A stretch of DNA of 64,000 nt, taken from Anaerovibrio lipolyticus DSM 3074 (GTDB taxonomy: Bacteria > Bacillota > Negativicutes > Selenomonadales > Selenomonadaceae). The notes beneath the pieces were generated by a model. That model did not search any database and was not told where the DNA came from. It saw only the letters and a list, made by a program, of their open reading frames with translations. The translations under genes and the position numbers were made by a program. This document shows positions 33,626 through 43,919 of the stretch, piece by piece (the stretch's first letter is position 1; the number at the start of each line of letters is the position of its first letter). The stretch spans positions 153,743-217,742 of the forward strand of contig NZ_FQYW01000005.1 of NCBI RefSeq assembly GCF_900141865.1, given 5' to 3'.

Positions 33626-35272
33626 TTAAAGATTTACATGAGCTTCATACTCACCAAATACTTCACGCATTACGCCGCAAATCTCACCGAGAGTTGCATA
33701 GGTACGAACTGCGTTAAGAATATGAGGCATGAGGTTCTCGTTCTCATCCTGACAAGCCTTCTTAAGGTCAGCCAATGCAGACTTGACAGCATCATTGTCA
33801 CGCTTAGCCTTCATATCAGCCAGACGCTTGCACTGTGCAACACCTACAGAAGCATCAACCTTCAAGAGGCCCTTAGGTGGCTCTTCTTCAATCTGGAACT
33901 TATTAACACCAACGATGGTCTTTGCACCAGACTCAACATCCATCTGCCACTTGTAAGCAGAATCCTGGATTTCCTTCTGGATATAGCCCTTCTCGATAGC
34001 TGCAACAGCACCGCCGATTTCATCAATCTTCTTGATGTATTCCCAAGCTTCCTTCTCAATCTTATTGGTGAGGGCCTCTACATAGTAGGAACCAGCCAAT
34101 GGGTCGATTACGTCAGCCAGGCCGGACTCATAAGCAACAATCTGCTGAGTACGGAGAGCGATCATTACAGACTCCTCGGTAGGAAGTGCCAAAGCCTCAT
34201 CACGGGAGTTAGTATGGAGGGACTGGGTACCACCCATAACAGCTGCGGCAGTCTGGAGAGCAACACGGATAATGTTGTTGTTAGGCTGCTGAGCAGTCAG
34301 CATGGAACCTGCAGTCTGGGTATGTACGCGAAGCATCATGGATTTAGGCTTCTCAGCATGGAAACGCTCCTTCATAACCTTTGCCCATACACGACGGGAA
34401 GCACGGAACTTGGCAACTTCCTCAAGTACGTTGTTATGAGCATTCCAGAAGAAGGACAGACGACCTGCAAAATCATCGATATGGAGACCAGCCTTGATAG
34501 CAGCCTCGCAATATGCGATACCATCTGCAATGGTGAATGCGATTTCCTGAGAAGCAGTAGAACCTGCCTCACGAATATGGTAACCGGAAATGGAAATGGT
34601 ATTCCATTTTGGAACATTCTTGGAGCAATACTCAAAGATGTTGGTAATCAGACGCATGGAAGGACGTGGAGGGAAGATATAAGTACCACGTGCAGCATAC
34701 TCCTTCAGAATATCATTCTGAATAGTACCCTTCAGCTGATCAGCAGGAACACCCTGCTTCTCAGCAACTGCAATGTACATGGAAAGCAGTACAGATGCAG
34801 GAGCGTTGATAGTCATGGAGGTGGAAACCTTGCCAAGGTCAATCTGGTCGAAGAGGACTTCCATATCAGCCAGAGAGTCGATAGCAACGCCTACCTTACC
34901 AACCTCACCCTCAGAAATAGGGTCATCAGAGTCATAACCAATCTGAGTAGGAAGGTCAAATGCGCAGGAGAGACCAGTAGCACCGGACTCAATCAGATAA
35001 CGATAGCGCTTATTGGATTCAGCTGCAGTAGAGAAACCAGCATACATACGCATGGTCCAGAAACGGCCACGATACATAGTAGGCTGTACACCACGGGTAT
35101 AAGGATACATTCCAGGGAAACCGATTTCATCTGCATAGTCAGTGTCCTTGATATCAAGTGGAGTGTACAGACGCTGCTCTGGCAGGTTTGGACGCTCTGG
35201 GAACTTTGCAGTAGCTTTTTCTACGCTGGCATTATATTTATCTAAACCAGCCTGAATCTTTTCATTGCTCAT
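33626..35272 (-). CDS. methylmalonyl-CoA mutase, catalytic subunit (split type)
   Basis: 548-residue TIM-barrel subunit without a B12 domain, to be completed by the 129-residue protein downstream. [21 protein letters not shown] and [19 protein letters not shown] are the mutase signatures. The tyrosine in YAGFST and the arginine in [13 protein letters not shown] are those of methylmalonyl-CoA mutase rather than the Phe/Gln of isobutyryl-CoA mutase, so the substrate is most likely methylmalonyl-CoA (succinyl-CoA in the fermentative direction). It follows the CoA-transferase gene by 17 bases. Confidence 0.93.
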   Translation of the reverse strand: MSNEKIQAGLDKYNASVEKATAKFPERPNLPEQRLYTPLDIKDTDYADEIGFPGMYPYTRGVQPTMYRGRFWTMRMYAGFSTAAESNKRYRYLIESGATGLSCAFDLPTQIGYDSDDPISEGEVGKVGVAIDSLADMEVLFDQIDLGKVSTSMTINAPASVLLSMYIAVAEKQGVPADQLKGTIQNDILKEYAARGTYIFPPRPSMRLITNIFEYCSKNVPKWNTISISGYHIREAGSTASQEIAFTIADGIAYCEAAIKAGLHIDDFAGRLSFFWNAHNNVLEEVAKFRASRRVWAKVMKERFHAEKPKSMMLRVHTQTAGSMLTAQQPNNNIIRVALQTAAAVMGGTQSLHTNSRDEALALPTEESVMIALRTQQIVAYESGLADVIDPLAGSYYVEALTNKIEKEAWEYIKKIDEIGGAVAAIEKGYIQKEIQDSAYKWQMDVESGAKTIVGVNKFQIEEEPPKGLLKVDASVGVAQCKRLADMKAKRDNDAVKSALADLKKACQDENENLMPHILNAVRTYATLGEICGVMREVFGEYEAHVNL

Positions 35273-35289
35273 AGTGAAATATCCTCCTA

Positions 35290-36795
35290 TTATTTCTTCA
35301 TTGTGCCTGTTTTCATAAATCTTTCATGCCAAGAAAGTGCCTCATGTAAAATATGTGGAGTATGAGCACTCTTGGTTTCTGCTAATGCTCTTTCATAATA
35401 ATCCATCAGCATAGGCTTAAAGTCTGGATGAGCGCAGTTCTCAATAATAACCTTTGCACGCTGACGTGGAGACAGGCCGCGAAGGTCAGCCAGACCCTGC
35501 TCAGTAACAATGATATCTACATCATGCTCAGTATGGTCAACATGGGAAACCATAGGAACGATGGAAGAAATCTTGCCATCCTTTGCAGTAGATACAGTAA
35601 AGAATACAGTCAGGTAAGCGTTGCGGGCGAAATCACCGGAACCACCGATACCATTCATCATCTTTGTACCCATAATATGGGTAGAGTTGATGTTGCCATA
35701 AATATCTGCCTCGATGGCGGTGTTCATGGCGATTACACTGATACGACGCACAACCTCTGGGCTATTTGCAATCTCCTGTGGACGAAGCACAATATGCTTT
35801 CTGTATTCCTTGATATTAGCATAGAAACGCTTCAAGCCTTCTGGGGATGGGGAGAGAGAGGTGACTGATGCAAAATTCAGCTTTCCTGCATCAATCAAGT
35901 CAAACATACCATCCTGGATAACCTCAGTATAAACTGAGAGATCCTTCAAATCAGACTCAACGAATCCGCTAATAACAGCATTAGCAACAGCGCCTACACC
36001 AGACTGCAGTGGCAGCAGGTTCTTAGGCATACGACCAGCCTTTACCTCTGCATGGAGCAGTTCGATAAAGTTCTGGGACATTTTGCGGGAGTTCTCATCG
36101 ATTTCACCCAGTGGACGAACCTTGTCGGTAATATCACAAGGTACGATATACTTAATCTTGTCTGGAGAACAAGGAATATAAGGAGTACCAATTCTGTCAT
36201 TAGGCTTTACAACAGGAATTGGAAGACGATTTGGTGGATCGAGAGGAACGTATACATCGTGCATTCCCTCAAGCTCCAATGGCTGAGAAGTGTTTACTTC
36301 TACGATAACTACATCTGCAGTCTGAACATAGGATGCAGTATTACCCATGGATGTAGTAGGGATGATGTTACCCTCTTCAGTAATGGCACAAGCCTCTACG
36401 ATAGCCACATCAATCTTGCCGCCCAAATATCCGTAACGAGCCAACTGAGCAGACTCGGACAGATGCAGGTCAGCATACTCAATCTTACCGCTGTTGATAG
36501 CGTTACGCATATCCTTGTTTGTCTGGTATGGCATACGGAATGCAATACCATCAGCTCTTGCAAGACATCCGTCCTCTTCATCACCGGTAGAAGCGCCGGT
36601 CCAAAGGTTAATCTTAAAATGCTCCTTTTCCATGCGAGCAGCCAAAGCCATTGGAACAGCCTTTGGATAACCTGATGGTGTGAAGCCGGAGGTACCAACA
36701 TTCATGCCAGGCTTGATAAAAGCAGCTGCCTCCTCAGCAGTCACAATCCTGGACTGTAATTCTTTGTTGCGTACCCTGTCGAGAATGTCAATCAT
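35290..36795 (-). CDS. acyl-CoA:succinate CoA transferase (acetyl-CoA hydrolase/transferase family)
   Basis: 501-residue class I CoA transferase of the Cat1/ScpC type. It probably moves CoA from propionyl-CoA to succinate, closing the propionate cycle. Conserved parts: [36 protein letters not shown] (catalytic glutamate), and the family end [18 protein letters not shown] plus [18 protein letters not shown]. First gene of the operon, ribosome site GGGGAGGA. Acetyl-CoA could be an alternative donor; the operon context favours propionyl-CoA. Confidence 0.92.
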   Translation of the reverse strand: MIDILDRVRNKELQSRIVTAEEAAAFIKPGMNVGTSGFTPSGYPKAVPMALAARMEKEHFKINLWTGASTGDEEDGCLARADGIAFRMPYQTNKDMRNAINSGKIEYADLHLSESAQLARYGYLGGKIDVAIVEACAITEEGNIIPTTSMGNTASYVQTADVVIVEVNTSQPLELEGMHDVYVPLDPPNRLPIPVVKPNDRIGTPYIPCSPDKIKYIVPCDITDKVRPLGEIDENSRKMSQNFIELLHAEVKAGRMPKNLLPLQSGVGAVANAVISGFVESDLKDLSVYTEVIQDGMFDLIDAGKLNFASVTSLSPSPEGLKRFYANIKEYRKHIVLRPQEIANSPEVVRRISVIAMNTAIEADIYGNINSTHIMGTKMMNGIGGSGDFARNAYLTVFFTVSTAKDGKISSIVPMVSHVDHTEHDVDIIVTEQGLADLRGLSPRQRAKVIIENCAHPDFKPMLMDYYERALAETKSAHTPHILHEALSWHERFMKTGTMKK

Positions 36796-36979
36796 CGAAA
36801 ATCCTCCCCTAAAGTCGTTGTAAACGACCTAAAATTTTCTGTGCGATACGTACGATATTTTCCCCTGTGATTGGTGATTATAACTTTAAGGTATAATTCG
36901 CTCAAACCATAGTTATACGTTCTCGCATATATACATTATACATCACTCAAAGTCTACCACTCCAGATGATTTGAGTCAA
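36796..36979 (-). promoter_or_regulatory. promoter and long leader of the propionate operon
   Basis: On the minus strand TTGACT (36974-36979), 17 bases, TAGACT (36951-36956). The start would lie near 36944, giving a leader of about 150 bases. The leader has a perfect GTCGTT-GTA-AACGAC palindrome (36814-36828) close to the ribosome site. No B12 riboswitch motifs are in this leader, unlike the second mutase operon. Confidence 0.65.
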
Positions 36980-37004
36980 GAAAAGTTGCAGAAATTGTCA
37001 TACA

Positions 37005-37034
37005 AATAAAGAGGATAGCTTACGCTATCCCCTT
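37005..37034 (-). terminator. terminator of the second mutase operon
   Basis: Stem GGATAGC / GCTATCC extended by GAG..CTC type pairs, four-base loop, followed on the minus strand by TTTATTTG. Located about 50 bases after the MsrA-like stop codon. Confidence 0.75.
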
Positions 37035-37083
37035 CATAATGATTGAATTTTCTGTCAAAAACAGAAGTATATTCAGATATTGC

Positions 37084-37650
37084 TCAGGAATTAATATACT
37101 CCTTGAACTTTTGAATATCTATTTGCCTTGGAGCATCCGGATTCTTCTCAAAATAGTCCTGATGTGTCTCCTCCGCCTCTACAAACATCTTTATTTCTTC
37201 GGATTTAACAAACAATTTCCTCCGTTGCTTCTGATCGCTTACAGGGTCGTTAATCGTCAGATTACTTCCGGCTACTGCCGGTGGGTTGGTTCTATTGGCC
37301 ATGAAGTTCAGATGAAGCTGTATTTGGGGTAAATCTTCAGGAGTGTTGTAGTATACTCCACACATAAACATCGGACCAATTAAGTCACCTTGGCGATTTT
37401 CACTGTAGGGATCAGCAACAGAAAAAAGAATGTCCAACAAATAAGAAACGTCTGTCTTTTTCGGATTATATTCCACGCAAATGCCCATCACGACATCTAC
37501 GCGCCCAGCTGTCACAGATTCATAATCCACAGGAGTTGATGCTGGATTAATATAACCGCATCTCACATTGATAACACCAGTCAATTCTTTAAAAACTGCC
37601 TGTAAATCATGAAAGCTGCCACCGGAGAAATAAATCTTTTTGGTATACAT
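37084..37650 (-). CDS. MsrA-like protein lacking the catalytic cysteine
   Basis: 188-residue homologue of peptide methionine sulfoxide reductase A. The fold markers are there: YFSGGSFHDLQAVFKELTGV, CGYINPASTPVDYESVTAGR, ENRQGDLIGPMFMCGVYY. However, the active-site GCFW is replaced by GSFH (Ser12 and His14 instead of Cys and Trp), and the usual glutamate-bearing GHAEAV block reads VDVVMGIC. Three other cysteines remain (31, 58, 97). Normal MsrA chemistry is therefore unlikely. It begins right at the meaB stop codon and ends the mutA-mutB-meaB operon, suggesting a role tied to mutase or cobalamin upkeep. Confidence 0.85.
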   Translation of the reverse strand: MYTKKIYFSGGSFHDLQAVFKELTGVINVRCGYINPASTPVDYESVTAGRVDVVMGICVEYNPKKTDVSYLLDILFSVADPYSENRQGDLIGPMFMCGVYYNTPEDLPQIQLHLNFMANRTNPPAVAGSNLTINDPVSDQKQRRKLFVKSEEIKMFVEAEETHQDYFEKNPDAPRQIDIQKFKEYINS

Positions 37651-38844
37651 TTATGACTTCACCTCGGCTTCCGGATGGAATATATCCACTTGACGGCGGG
37701 CTGCCATGTCCACATCAAACATATTTACAAGTTCCTTCACCGCCTGGGTTGGTGAAATTATTCCGTTGAGTACAGCATCCTTGACCTCCGGCATTCTGCC
37801 CGTTATAACTGGATCATCAAAGAACAGACTATGAAGGTGTTCATCAATCATGCTGTACATCCATTCCAAAAGCTGACGATTGCGGCGCTTGTTAAACACA
37901 CCGCTTTCAGTTGTCATTTCTTTAAAGGCCTGGATCACCTTCCAAAGCTCTGGTATTCCGTACTTTGTATAGGCTGAACACATATAGGCATGGGTTGGCC
38001 AGCCCTCTGTTGCAGGACGGATGTATTCAATCATCCGCTCGTATTCGGCTCTGGCCACCTTGGCCTTTAGGAGATTATCTCCATCTGCCTTATTAATAAC
38101 TATAGCATCTGCCAACTCCATGATACCCTTCTTGATTCCCTGAAGGTCATCACCAGCACCTGTCAGCACCACCAGCATGAAAAAATCCACCATGGAGCGT
38201 ACTGTGGTTTCAGATTGGCCTACGCCAACAGTTTCGATAAGAATAATATCATAACCTGCAGCCTCGCACATCAGCATAGTCTCACGACTTTTTCTGGCGA
38301 CGCCCCCCAATGTCCCCCCCGCAGGAGAAGGCCTGATAAAGGCCTCCTGACGACGGGAAAGTGTGCCCATTCTTGTTTTGTCGCCCAATATTGAGCCCTT
38401 GGTAACCGAGCTGGTAGGGTCAACGGACAAGACAGCCACTCTATGGCCAGCATCACAGAGCATATTACCGAAGGCCTCGATAATGGTACTCTTGCCAGCT
38501 CCCGGCACACCTGTAATACCTATTCTAAGTGCCTTTCCTGTATGTGGTAAAAGCCTTTGTAAAACCCGCTGTGCCTTGGCAAAATGCTTGGAATTATTAC
38601 TTTCAATGAGAGTTATAGCCCGGGATAATGTCATACGGTCCCCTTTAAGGACCCCATTGACATAATCATCCTCACTTAAGACCAGCCGCCGTTTTGGTTT
38701 TGTCTTGCCACTTAATAAATTAGGGTTGATATTACCAACGGTGGTGTCCTTTATCCCCTCTATGCCGCCCATAACACTGCAGGCGAACTTTTCATTGGGC
38801 TCATCAGGAACCCAGCTTGGTTTTGAAGTGGTGTATTTTGCCAT
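37651..38844 (-). CDS. methylmalonyl-CoA mutase-associated GTPase MeaB (copy 2, N-terminally extended)
   Basis: 397-residue MeaB/ArgK-type GTPase. GITGVPGAGKSTIIEAFG (P-loop), SVDPTSSVTKGSILGDKTRM, ETVGVGQSETTVRSMVD, VINKADGDNLLKAKVARA. Relative to copy 1 it has ~70 extra N-terminal residues of low conservation (EGIKDTTVGNINPNLLSG) and a longer C-terminal dimerisation arm. It sits 12 bases after mutB and belongs to the riboswitch-led operon; likely the partner of the heterodimeric mutase. Confidence 0.93.
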   Translation of the reverse strand: MAKYTTSKPSWVPDEPNEKFACSVMGGIEGIKDTTVGNINPNLLSGKTKPKRRLVLSEDDYVNGVLKGDRMTLSRAITLIESNNSKHFAKAQRVLQRLLPHTGKALRIGITGVPGAGKSTIIEAFGNMLCDAGHRVAVLSVDPTSSVTKGSILGDKTRMGTLSRRQEAFIRPSPAGGTLGGVARKSRETMLMCEAAGYDIILIETVGVGQSETTVRSMVDFFMLVVLTGAGDDLQGIKKGIMELADAIVINKADGDNLLKAKVARAEYERMIEYIRPATEGWPTHAYMCSAYTKYGIPELWKVIQAFKEMTTESGVFNKRRNRQLLEWMYSMIDEHLHSLFFDDPVITGRMPEVKDAVLNGIISPTQAVKELVNMFDVDMAARRQVDIFHPEAEVKS

Positions 38845-38856
38845 AACTCGTCACCA

Positions 38857-41061
38857 TTACTCCTCTGCTAAATCTTCCTTGGCTCTTTCTATCAAAAGGG
38901 TCAACAGCTTTATGCCTGCCTCAGGAATATTGGTTCCTGGCGCAAAGATGGCCACTGCTCCGCTTTCGTACAAGAAGTCATAATCCTGTACTGGGATAAC
39001 GCCGCCGATACAAACCATGATATCATCACGGCCCAGTTTTTCCAGCTCCTGAACCAGCTGTGGAAGGAGAGTATTATGACCAGCGGCCAAAGAGCTGAAC
39101 CCAACCATGTGAACATCATTATCGACGGCATCCTGTGCAGTTTCCTCCGGGGTTTGGAAAAGAGGACCTACATCAACATCCCAGCCCATATCGGCAAAGG
39201 AAGAAGCTATAACCTTCTGGCCTCTGTCATGACCATCCTGGCCCATCTTGGCCACGAAAATTCTTGGACGGCGACCAGTAAGATTTTCGAATTCATCAGC
39301 CATTTCACGGGCCTTCTCCAAAGCACTCTTATCGGTAAACTCAGAAGAATAAACACCGGAAATGGTATGGATAACAGCCTGGAAGCGGCCGGATACCTTT
39401 TCAACGGCATCGGAAATCTCACCCAATGAAGCATGAGCACGAGCAGCATCAACAGCAGCCTCAAGAAGATTACCATTGTCACGGGACTCTGCTGCCTTTG
39501 TAATACCTTCAAGGCAACGGCGAACATCGTCATCATTACGCTCAGCACGGAGTTTTTCCAAACGCTCAATCTGGGCCTGACGTACAGCGGTATTATCAAT
39601 GGCCAAAATCTCCAGTGGGTCTTCCTTTTCCAGACGGAAGCGGTTCAGACCAACGATAGATTCGTTGCCGGAGTCAATCTGGGCCTGACGGCGGGCAGCA
39701 GCTTCCTCGATACGCATCTTAGGAAGTCCGCTGTTAATAGCCTTAGCCATACCACCCAGAGCCTCAACCTCCTGAATATGAGCCCAGGCACGACGGATAA
39801 TCTCATTGGTAAGTGCCTCCACATAGTAAGAGCCGCCCCATGGGTCAATAATCTTACATACGCTGGTCTCATCCTGAATGTAAAGCTGTGTATTACGGGC
39901 AATGCGGGCGGAGAAGTCAGTTGGCAAGGCAATGGCCTCATCCAGTGCATTGGTATGGAGTGACTGGGTATGACCAAGGGCTGCACCCATGGCCTCCATC
40001 AATGTACGTGATACATTGTTAAATGGATCCTGGGCAGTAAGTGACCAGCCGGAGGTCTGACTGTGGGTTCTGAGGGCCATGGACTTGTCATTGGTAGCCC
40101 CAAAGGACTTAACAATCTTCGCCCAAAGAACACGGGCCGCACGCATCTTGGCAACCTCCATAAAGTAATTCTTACCAATAGCCCAGAAGAAGGAGAGTCG
40201 TTTAGCAAAGGCATCTACTGGCAAACCGGCGGCTACACCAGTACGGATATATTCAAGGCCATCTGCAAGGGTATAACCCAGCTCGATGTCAGCAGTAGCT
40301 CCAGCCTCCTGCATGTGATAGCCGGAAATGGAAATACTGTTAAACTTAGGCATGTACTTGGTGGTATATTCAAAAATATCACCTATTATACGCATGGACA
40401 TTTCTGGTGGGTAAATATAGGTATTACGCACCATGAACTCCTTCAGAATATCATTCTGAATAGTACCAGCCATTACGCTCTTATCTACGCCCTGTTCCTC
40501 ACCGGAGAGAATGTAGAAGGCCAAAATAGGCAGTACCGCACCATTCATGGTCATGGATACGGACATCTGATCAAGTGGAATGCCGCTGAACAGAATACGC
40601 ATATCCAAAATAGAGTCAATAGCAACGCCGGCCTTACCAACATCACCTAAAACTCGTGGGTTATCGGAGTCATAGCCACGATGGGTTGGAAGGTCAAAGG
40701 CTATGGACAGACCCTTCTGACCAGCAGCCAGATTTCTTCTGTAGAAGGCGTTTGATTCCTCAGCAGTAGAAAAGCCTGCATACTGACGAACTGTCCAAGG
40801 GCGGAATACATACATAGTGGAATATGGGCCACGAAGGCATGGTGGAATGCCGGAGGCAAAATCCAAATGATTCATGTGCTCATATTCATCATAGTTATAC
40901 AGCGGTTTTATAGGAATATGCTCCATCGTTTTGCCAGTCAGCTTGTCGAAATTGGCACCGGCAGCGTCCTCAAACAGCTTACGCCATTCTTCAGGGCTTC
41001 TCTCTGGAGCTTCTTTCAGATTCATGCTGGTAAAATCAGGATTGTTAAAAGAAGCCATCAC
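38857..41061 (-). CDS. mutB: methylmalonyl-CoA mutase large subunit
   Basis: 734-residue full-length mutase with a catalytic barrel and C-terminal B12 domain. [19 protein letters not shown] and [18 protein letters not shown] at the N-terminus; [19 protein letters not shown] carries the substrate arginine; [19 protein letters not shown] is the cobalt-binding DxHxxG site; [15 protein letters not shown] ends the domain. It overlaps mutA by four bases. Together with MutA it forms the Propionibacterium-type heterodimer that isomerises succinyl-CoA and (R)-methylmalonyl-CoA. Confidence 0.96.
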   Translation of the reverse strand: MMASFNNPDFTSMNLKEAPERSPEEWRKLFEDAAGANFDKLTGKTMEHIPIKPLYNYDEYEHMNHLDFASGIPPCLRGPYSTMYVFRPWTVRQYAGFSTAEESNAFYRRNLAAGQKGLSIAFDLPTHRGYDSDNPRVLGDVGKAGVAIDSILDMRILFSGIPLDQMSVSMTMNGAVLPILAFYILSGEEQGVDKSVMAGTIQNDILKEFMVRNTYIYPPEMSMRIIGDIFEYTTKYMPKFNSISISGYHMQEAGATADIELGYTLADGLEYIRTGVAAGLPVDAFAKRLSFFWAIGKNYFMEVAKMRAARVLWAKIVKSFGATNDKSMALRTHSQTSGWSLTAQDPFNNVSRTLMEAMGAALGHTQSLHTNALDEAIALPTDFSARIARNTQLYIQDETSVCKIIDPWGGSYYVEALTNEIIRRAWAHIQEVEALGGMAKAINSGLPKMRIEEAAARRQAQIDSGNESIVGLNRFRLEKEDPLEILAIDNTAVRQAQIERLEKLRAERNDDDVRRCLEGITKAAESRDNGNLLEAAVDAARAHASLGEISDAVEKVSGRFQAVIHTISGVYSSEFTDKSALEKAREMADEFENLTGRRPRIFVAKMGQDGHDRGQKVIASSFADMGWDVDVGPLFQTPEETAQDAVDNDVHMVGFSSLAAGHNTLLPQLVQELEKLGRDDIMVCIGGVIPVQDYDFLYESGAVAIFAPGTNIPEAGIKLLTLLIERAKEDLAEE

Positions 41062-43259
41062 TCAATCATCCCTTTCTTCTTCTGCAGTGCCTGCAGGATT
41101 TCATAACAATTTGCCTTGACAGAAATATACTTGTCAATTCCGGCATTATCATAAGTTTCCTTAAGATCCTTAGGAGCCTCGCCTGCCAGGAATACAGTGG
41201 CATTTGGCAACGCCTTATGGAGCATAGGAGCCAGCTTAGGCACAATATCAGGATAGGTTGCATCTGTGGAGCAGATAACAACTGCATCAGCTCCGGATTC
41301 CTTGGCAGCAGCTGCAGCCTCTTCCTCTGTAGGGAAGCCGTTATTGCCCAGAACCTCAAAGGCACCCACCTGCAGGAAGCCAGTGGTAAAGTCTGCTCTT
41401 GCCTTGTGCTGTGGGATAGGGCCCATATTAGCCAGGAAAATCTTAACATTATCGTCATTCTTTTCCTTGTATGCCTCTGTCACCATGCGAAGAGCCTCAT
41501 AACGCTCACTCCAACGATGTCTTTCTATTTTTTCAATTTCCTCAGCGTTTTCGGCGCATTTTGGACAAGTCATGGCACTTCTCAGCTGCTCAATGGTTGC
41601 ACCAGCCTTGGCTGCCGCTATAACAGCTTCCATAGAGCCCTTCTCATCCTTAATCTTGGCAAGGGCCTCATCACAGAATTTAGTGTCGATATCATCAAGA
41701 TATGATGATATTTCCTCTGAACGCAGCTTCTTATTCTCCACAAAATCCTCTGGTCTAGGGTCAAGGCGAACCTCTGTCATATTAGGATACATATTGGAAC
41801 CAACAATACGATCCCGACGAAGCTCCAGCTTCTTGAAGCGCTCGGCCAAAATAAGGCCAATCTGCTCCTGAGGGTAACCCTCCTTCAGAGCCTCAACAAT
41901 ACCGCCCTTGGTTTCAATTACTTTGAACTCGTCCCAAATCTTTTCCTTTACCTGTTTGGTAAGGGTCTCAACAGCCCAGGAGCCACCAGCAGGATCGATT
42001 GGCTGCAGTAAGCCAAACTCCTCCTGAAGCATAATCTGAACATTTCTGGCAATACGGCGGGAGAATTCATCCCCCTTGCGAATAACCTCATCAAATGGAG
42101 GATTTTCAAAGGAATCCAATCCCCCCACAACCCCTGAGAAAATCTCCGAGGTATTACGCAGCATATTTACATAAGGATCGTATACAGTCTTGAAGAAACG
42201 GGCCGGACGGGCATGAACATACATCCTCTGAACTTCAGCACCCCCACCGAAGGCCTCCACAATCTGGGACCATATTGGACGTACTGCTCTCAGCTTTGCA
42301 ATCTGCATAAAGAAATTGGCACCCATGGAGAACTCAAAGGCCACCTGTCCTGCGGCCTCGTCCACAGTAAGTCCACGCTCCAGCATTGCCCTGATATAAT
42401 CAGTGGCTACAGCCAGACTGTAGGCAACCTCCTGAATATCATTGGCTCCACCATTGCTGAACACATCACTTTTTACAAAGCAAGTCTTTACACCAGGGGC
42501 ATTTTTGATAGCCCACTTGGCAGCTTCATAGGCTTCGTCATAGAGCTTTGCCAAGGACTGCTTGTTTTTACCGGTTGCCACCAGTTCTCCCACTGGATTG
42601 GCGCCAATAATTCCCTTAAGTCTATTGGTTGACTGGCCACTAGACTTTAAATCAGCTGCCACCATGGACAGCATAGGTACAGCAGATGCTCCGGCATAAA
42701 TGTAGATTGGATATTTTTCCAGCTTCAATCCATCCAACAAATCATGTACATCCTGCAGCGTGGTTACACTACAGCCCTCATCACCCGGCTTATCTGTTTC
42801 CCTGGCATCCACACAGGAAATAGTAGCCTTGTCGAGAGTTATATTATAAATTGTTGACCCCCTGTCAATTTCATGCTTCAGAAGCTCATTGTTCTCCTTA
42901 GGCATTGTTTCATCACAGGCCTGAGCGATACCCCATGGAGATTCTATGTAGCCGTTTGGCTTTGCACCCCTCATAAAATCATCCATGCCAGGGAAGGATT
43001 TCTTTGGCAGGATAGGGTCAGTATCCTTCCTGAAATACATTGGAGAAAATGTAATACCCTCATAGGTTTTTGTATACATTTTCTTTTCGAATGGAGCACC
43101 CTTCAACAGGGCAATGCATGCTTCCTTCCACTCATCATAAGTAGGCGGTGTAAATTCATCCAAAGGCACGTCAGGAAAATCAGTAACCTGCTCAGCCTTT
43201 TTCAAAATGGCCTGAAGATCCAGCTCTTCTTGGGCCTGACCGCTTTTCTCCTCATTCAT
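41058..43259 (-). CDS. mutA: methylmalonyl-CoA mutase small subunit
   Basis: 733-residue non-catalytic partner of MutB. It has the mutase fold ([56 protein letters not shown]) but its C-terminal B12-like domain lacks the cobalt histidine motif ([16 protein letters not shown] where MutB has DGHDRG), as expected for the small subunit. The start at 43259 is preferred because AAGGAGG lies eight bases upstream; the frame runs six codons further to a GTG. First gene of the riboswitch-controlled operon. Confidence 0.95.
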   Translation of the reverse strand: MNEEKSGQAQEELDLQAILKKAEQVTDFPDVPLDEFTPPTYDEWKEACIALLKGAPFEKKMYTKTYEGITFSPMYFRKDTDPILPKKSFPGMDDFMRGAKPNGYIESPWGIAQACDETMPKENNELLKHEIDRGSTIYNITLDKATISCVDARETDKPGDEGCSVTTLQDVHDLLDGLKLEKYPIYIYAGASAVPMLSMVAADLKSSGQSTNRLKGIIGANPVGELVATGKNKQSLAKLYDEAYEAAKWAIKNAPGVKTCFVKSDVFSNGGANDIQEVAYSLAVATDYIRAMLERGLTVDEAAGQVAFEFSMGANFFMQIAKLRAVRPIWSQIVEAFGGGAEVQRMYVHARPARFFKTVYDPYVNMLRNTSEIFSGVVGGLDSFENPPFDEVIRKGDEFSRRIARNVQIMLQEEFGLLQPIDPAGGSWAVETLTKQVKEKIWDEFKVIETKGGIVEALKEGYPQEQIGLILAERFKKLELRRDRIVGSNMYPNMTEVRLDPRPEDFVENKKLRSEEISSYLDDIDTKFCDEALAKIKDEKGSMEAVIAAAKAGATIEQLRSAMTCPKCAENAEEIEKIERHRWSERYEALRMVTEAYKEKNDDNVKIFLANMGPIPQHKARADFTTGFLQVGAFEVLGNNGFPTEEEAAAAAKESGADAVVICSTDATYPDIVPKLAPMLHKALPNATVFLAGEAPKDLKETYDNAGIDKYISVKANCYEILQALQKKKGMIE

Positions 43260-43287
43260 TGAATTTACCTCCTTCACACAAAGTCAT

Positions 43288-43319
43288 AAAAAAACCATCT
43301 GCCTAGAGTGTGCAGATGG
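43288..43319 (-). terminator. second leader terminator before mutA
   Basis: Minus-strand stem CCATCTGC / GCAGATGG, nine-base loop, then TTTTTTT, 28 bases upstream of the mutA ATG. Being inside the leader, it must be regulated or read through. Confidence 0.85.
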
Positions 43320-43350
43320 AGATGATGGTGCGAATAGTGGCCCATAAAAT

Positions 43351-43379
43351 AAAAAAACCGACTTAAATAAATAAGTCGG
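43351..43379 (-). terminator. first leader terminator after the cobalamin riboswitch
   Basis: Minus-strand stem CCGACTTA / TAAGTCGG followed by TTTTTTT, directly 3' of the riboswitch region. It is a candidate expression platform. Confidence 0.85.
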
Positions 43380-43665
43380 AGATTGAGACCAGATATTCCA
43401 TCCATCATAGTTCCATCCCCTACCCATCGCTCGCAGGTACAAGCATTTTTTTATCAAAGGGTTGCTGGCAGCCCTTTGAATATTGCTAACGGAAATGATA
43501 AAACAGGCAGTTCTCCTGGCTCTGGATCAATGCTTGGTACGCCTTCCCAGATTACATTACCCGTAATCCAGTGACATAATTGTACCTCGCTCCCCATTAC
43601 AGTGGCGGGACCGCTCCGGCTTATACCGGATTCTCTATTAAGTCTGATAGACAGACACCTGTCCT
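43380..43665 (-). ncRNA. cobalamin riboswitch in the mutA leader
   Basis: Read on the minus strand, the class signatures appear in order: GACAGGTGTCTG, GAATCCGGT..AAGCCGGAGCGGTCCCGCCACTGT (the GCCACTG element), then ATCTGGGAAGGCG, then CCAGAGCCAGGAGAACTGCC. The core spans roughly 43500-43665. A further CAAAGGG/CCCTTTG hairpin lies 3' of the core, before the two leader terminators. It is the only obvious switch in front of the mutA-mutB-meaB-msrA-like operon. Confidence 0.92.
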
Positions 43666-43686
43666 CACTCTATTCAATTTAATCTC

Positions 43687-43715
43687 ATTCTAAATCGTTA
43701 TATATTAATTGTCAA
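43687..43715 (-). promoter_or_regulatory. sigma-A promoter of the riboswitch-mutAB operon
   Basis: Minus-strand TTGACA (43710-43715), 17 bases, TAGAAT (43687-43692), directly upstream of the riboswitch core. Confidence 0.85.
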
Positions 43716-43753
43716 TGCACAAAGGGCATATTTGTATGACAATTATTACAAAA

Positions 43754-43791
43754 TATGCCTATGGTGACGCTAATATATCACCATAGGCATA
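43754..43791 (-). terminator. terminator of the ATPase-terC-ligase operon
   Basis: Perfect 14-bp stem TATGCCTATGGTGA / TCACCATAGGCATA, ten-base loop, then TTTTGTAAT on the minus strand. An overlapping alternative pairing (GGCATATTTG with CAAAATATGCC) exists just downstream. Confidence 0.85.
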
Positions 43792-43814
43792 CCTACTATC
43801 TCATAATAACGCCA

Positions 43815-43919
43815 TTGTTCATGTTTTTCTTCCCTAGAAGAAAAACTTCCAATTAGCGTTTCCCTTTCAGGACTAGCTTCGCGTCGCAACGAGGTGGAAT
43901 GGACCTTCTTCATCTCGTT
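43815..43919 (-). repeat. structured dispersed repeat, copy 1 (39-bp core at 43855-43893)
   Basis: On the minus strand: AACGAGAT, spacer, CTCGTTGCGACGCGAAGC..., ending in a variable hairpin (GTTTTTCTTC/GAAGAAAAAC) and GAACAA. The 39-bp core is identical to the copy at 48576-48614. It overlaps the last codons of the P-type ATPase gene. Confidence 0.85.

Noticed and set aside
33638..35245. 535-codon open frame opposite the split mutase gene
   Set aside because: Same antisense shadow effect; the minus-strand mutase is unmistakable and the plus-strand product has no domain.
36796..36960. cobalamin riboswitch in the first mutase operon leader
   Set aside because: The long leader invited this, but GCCACTG, GGGAAGG and the other core elements are absent.
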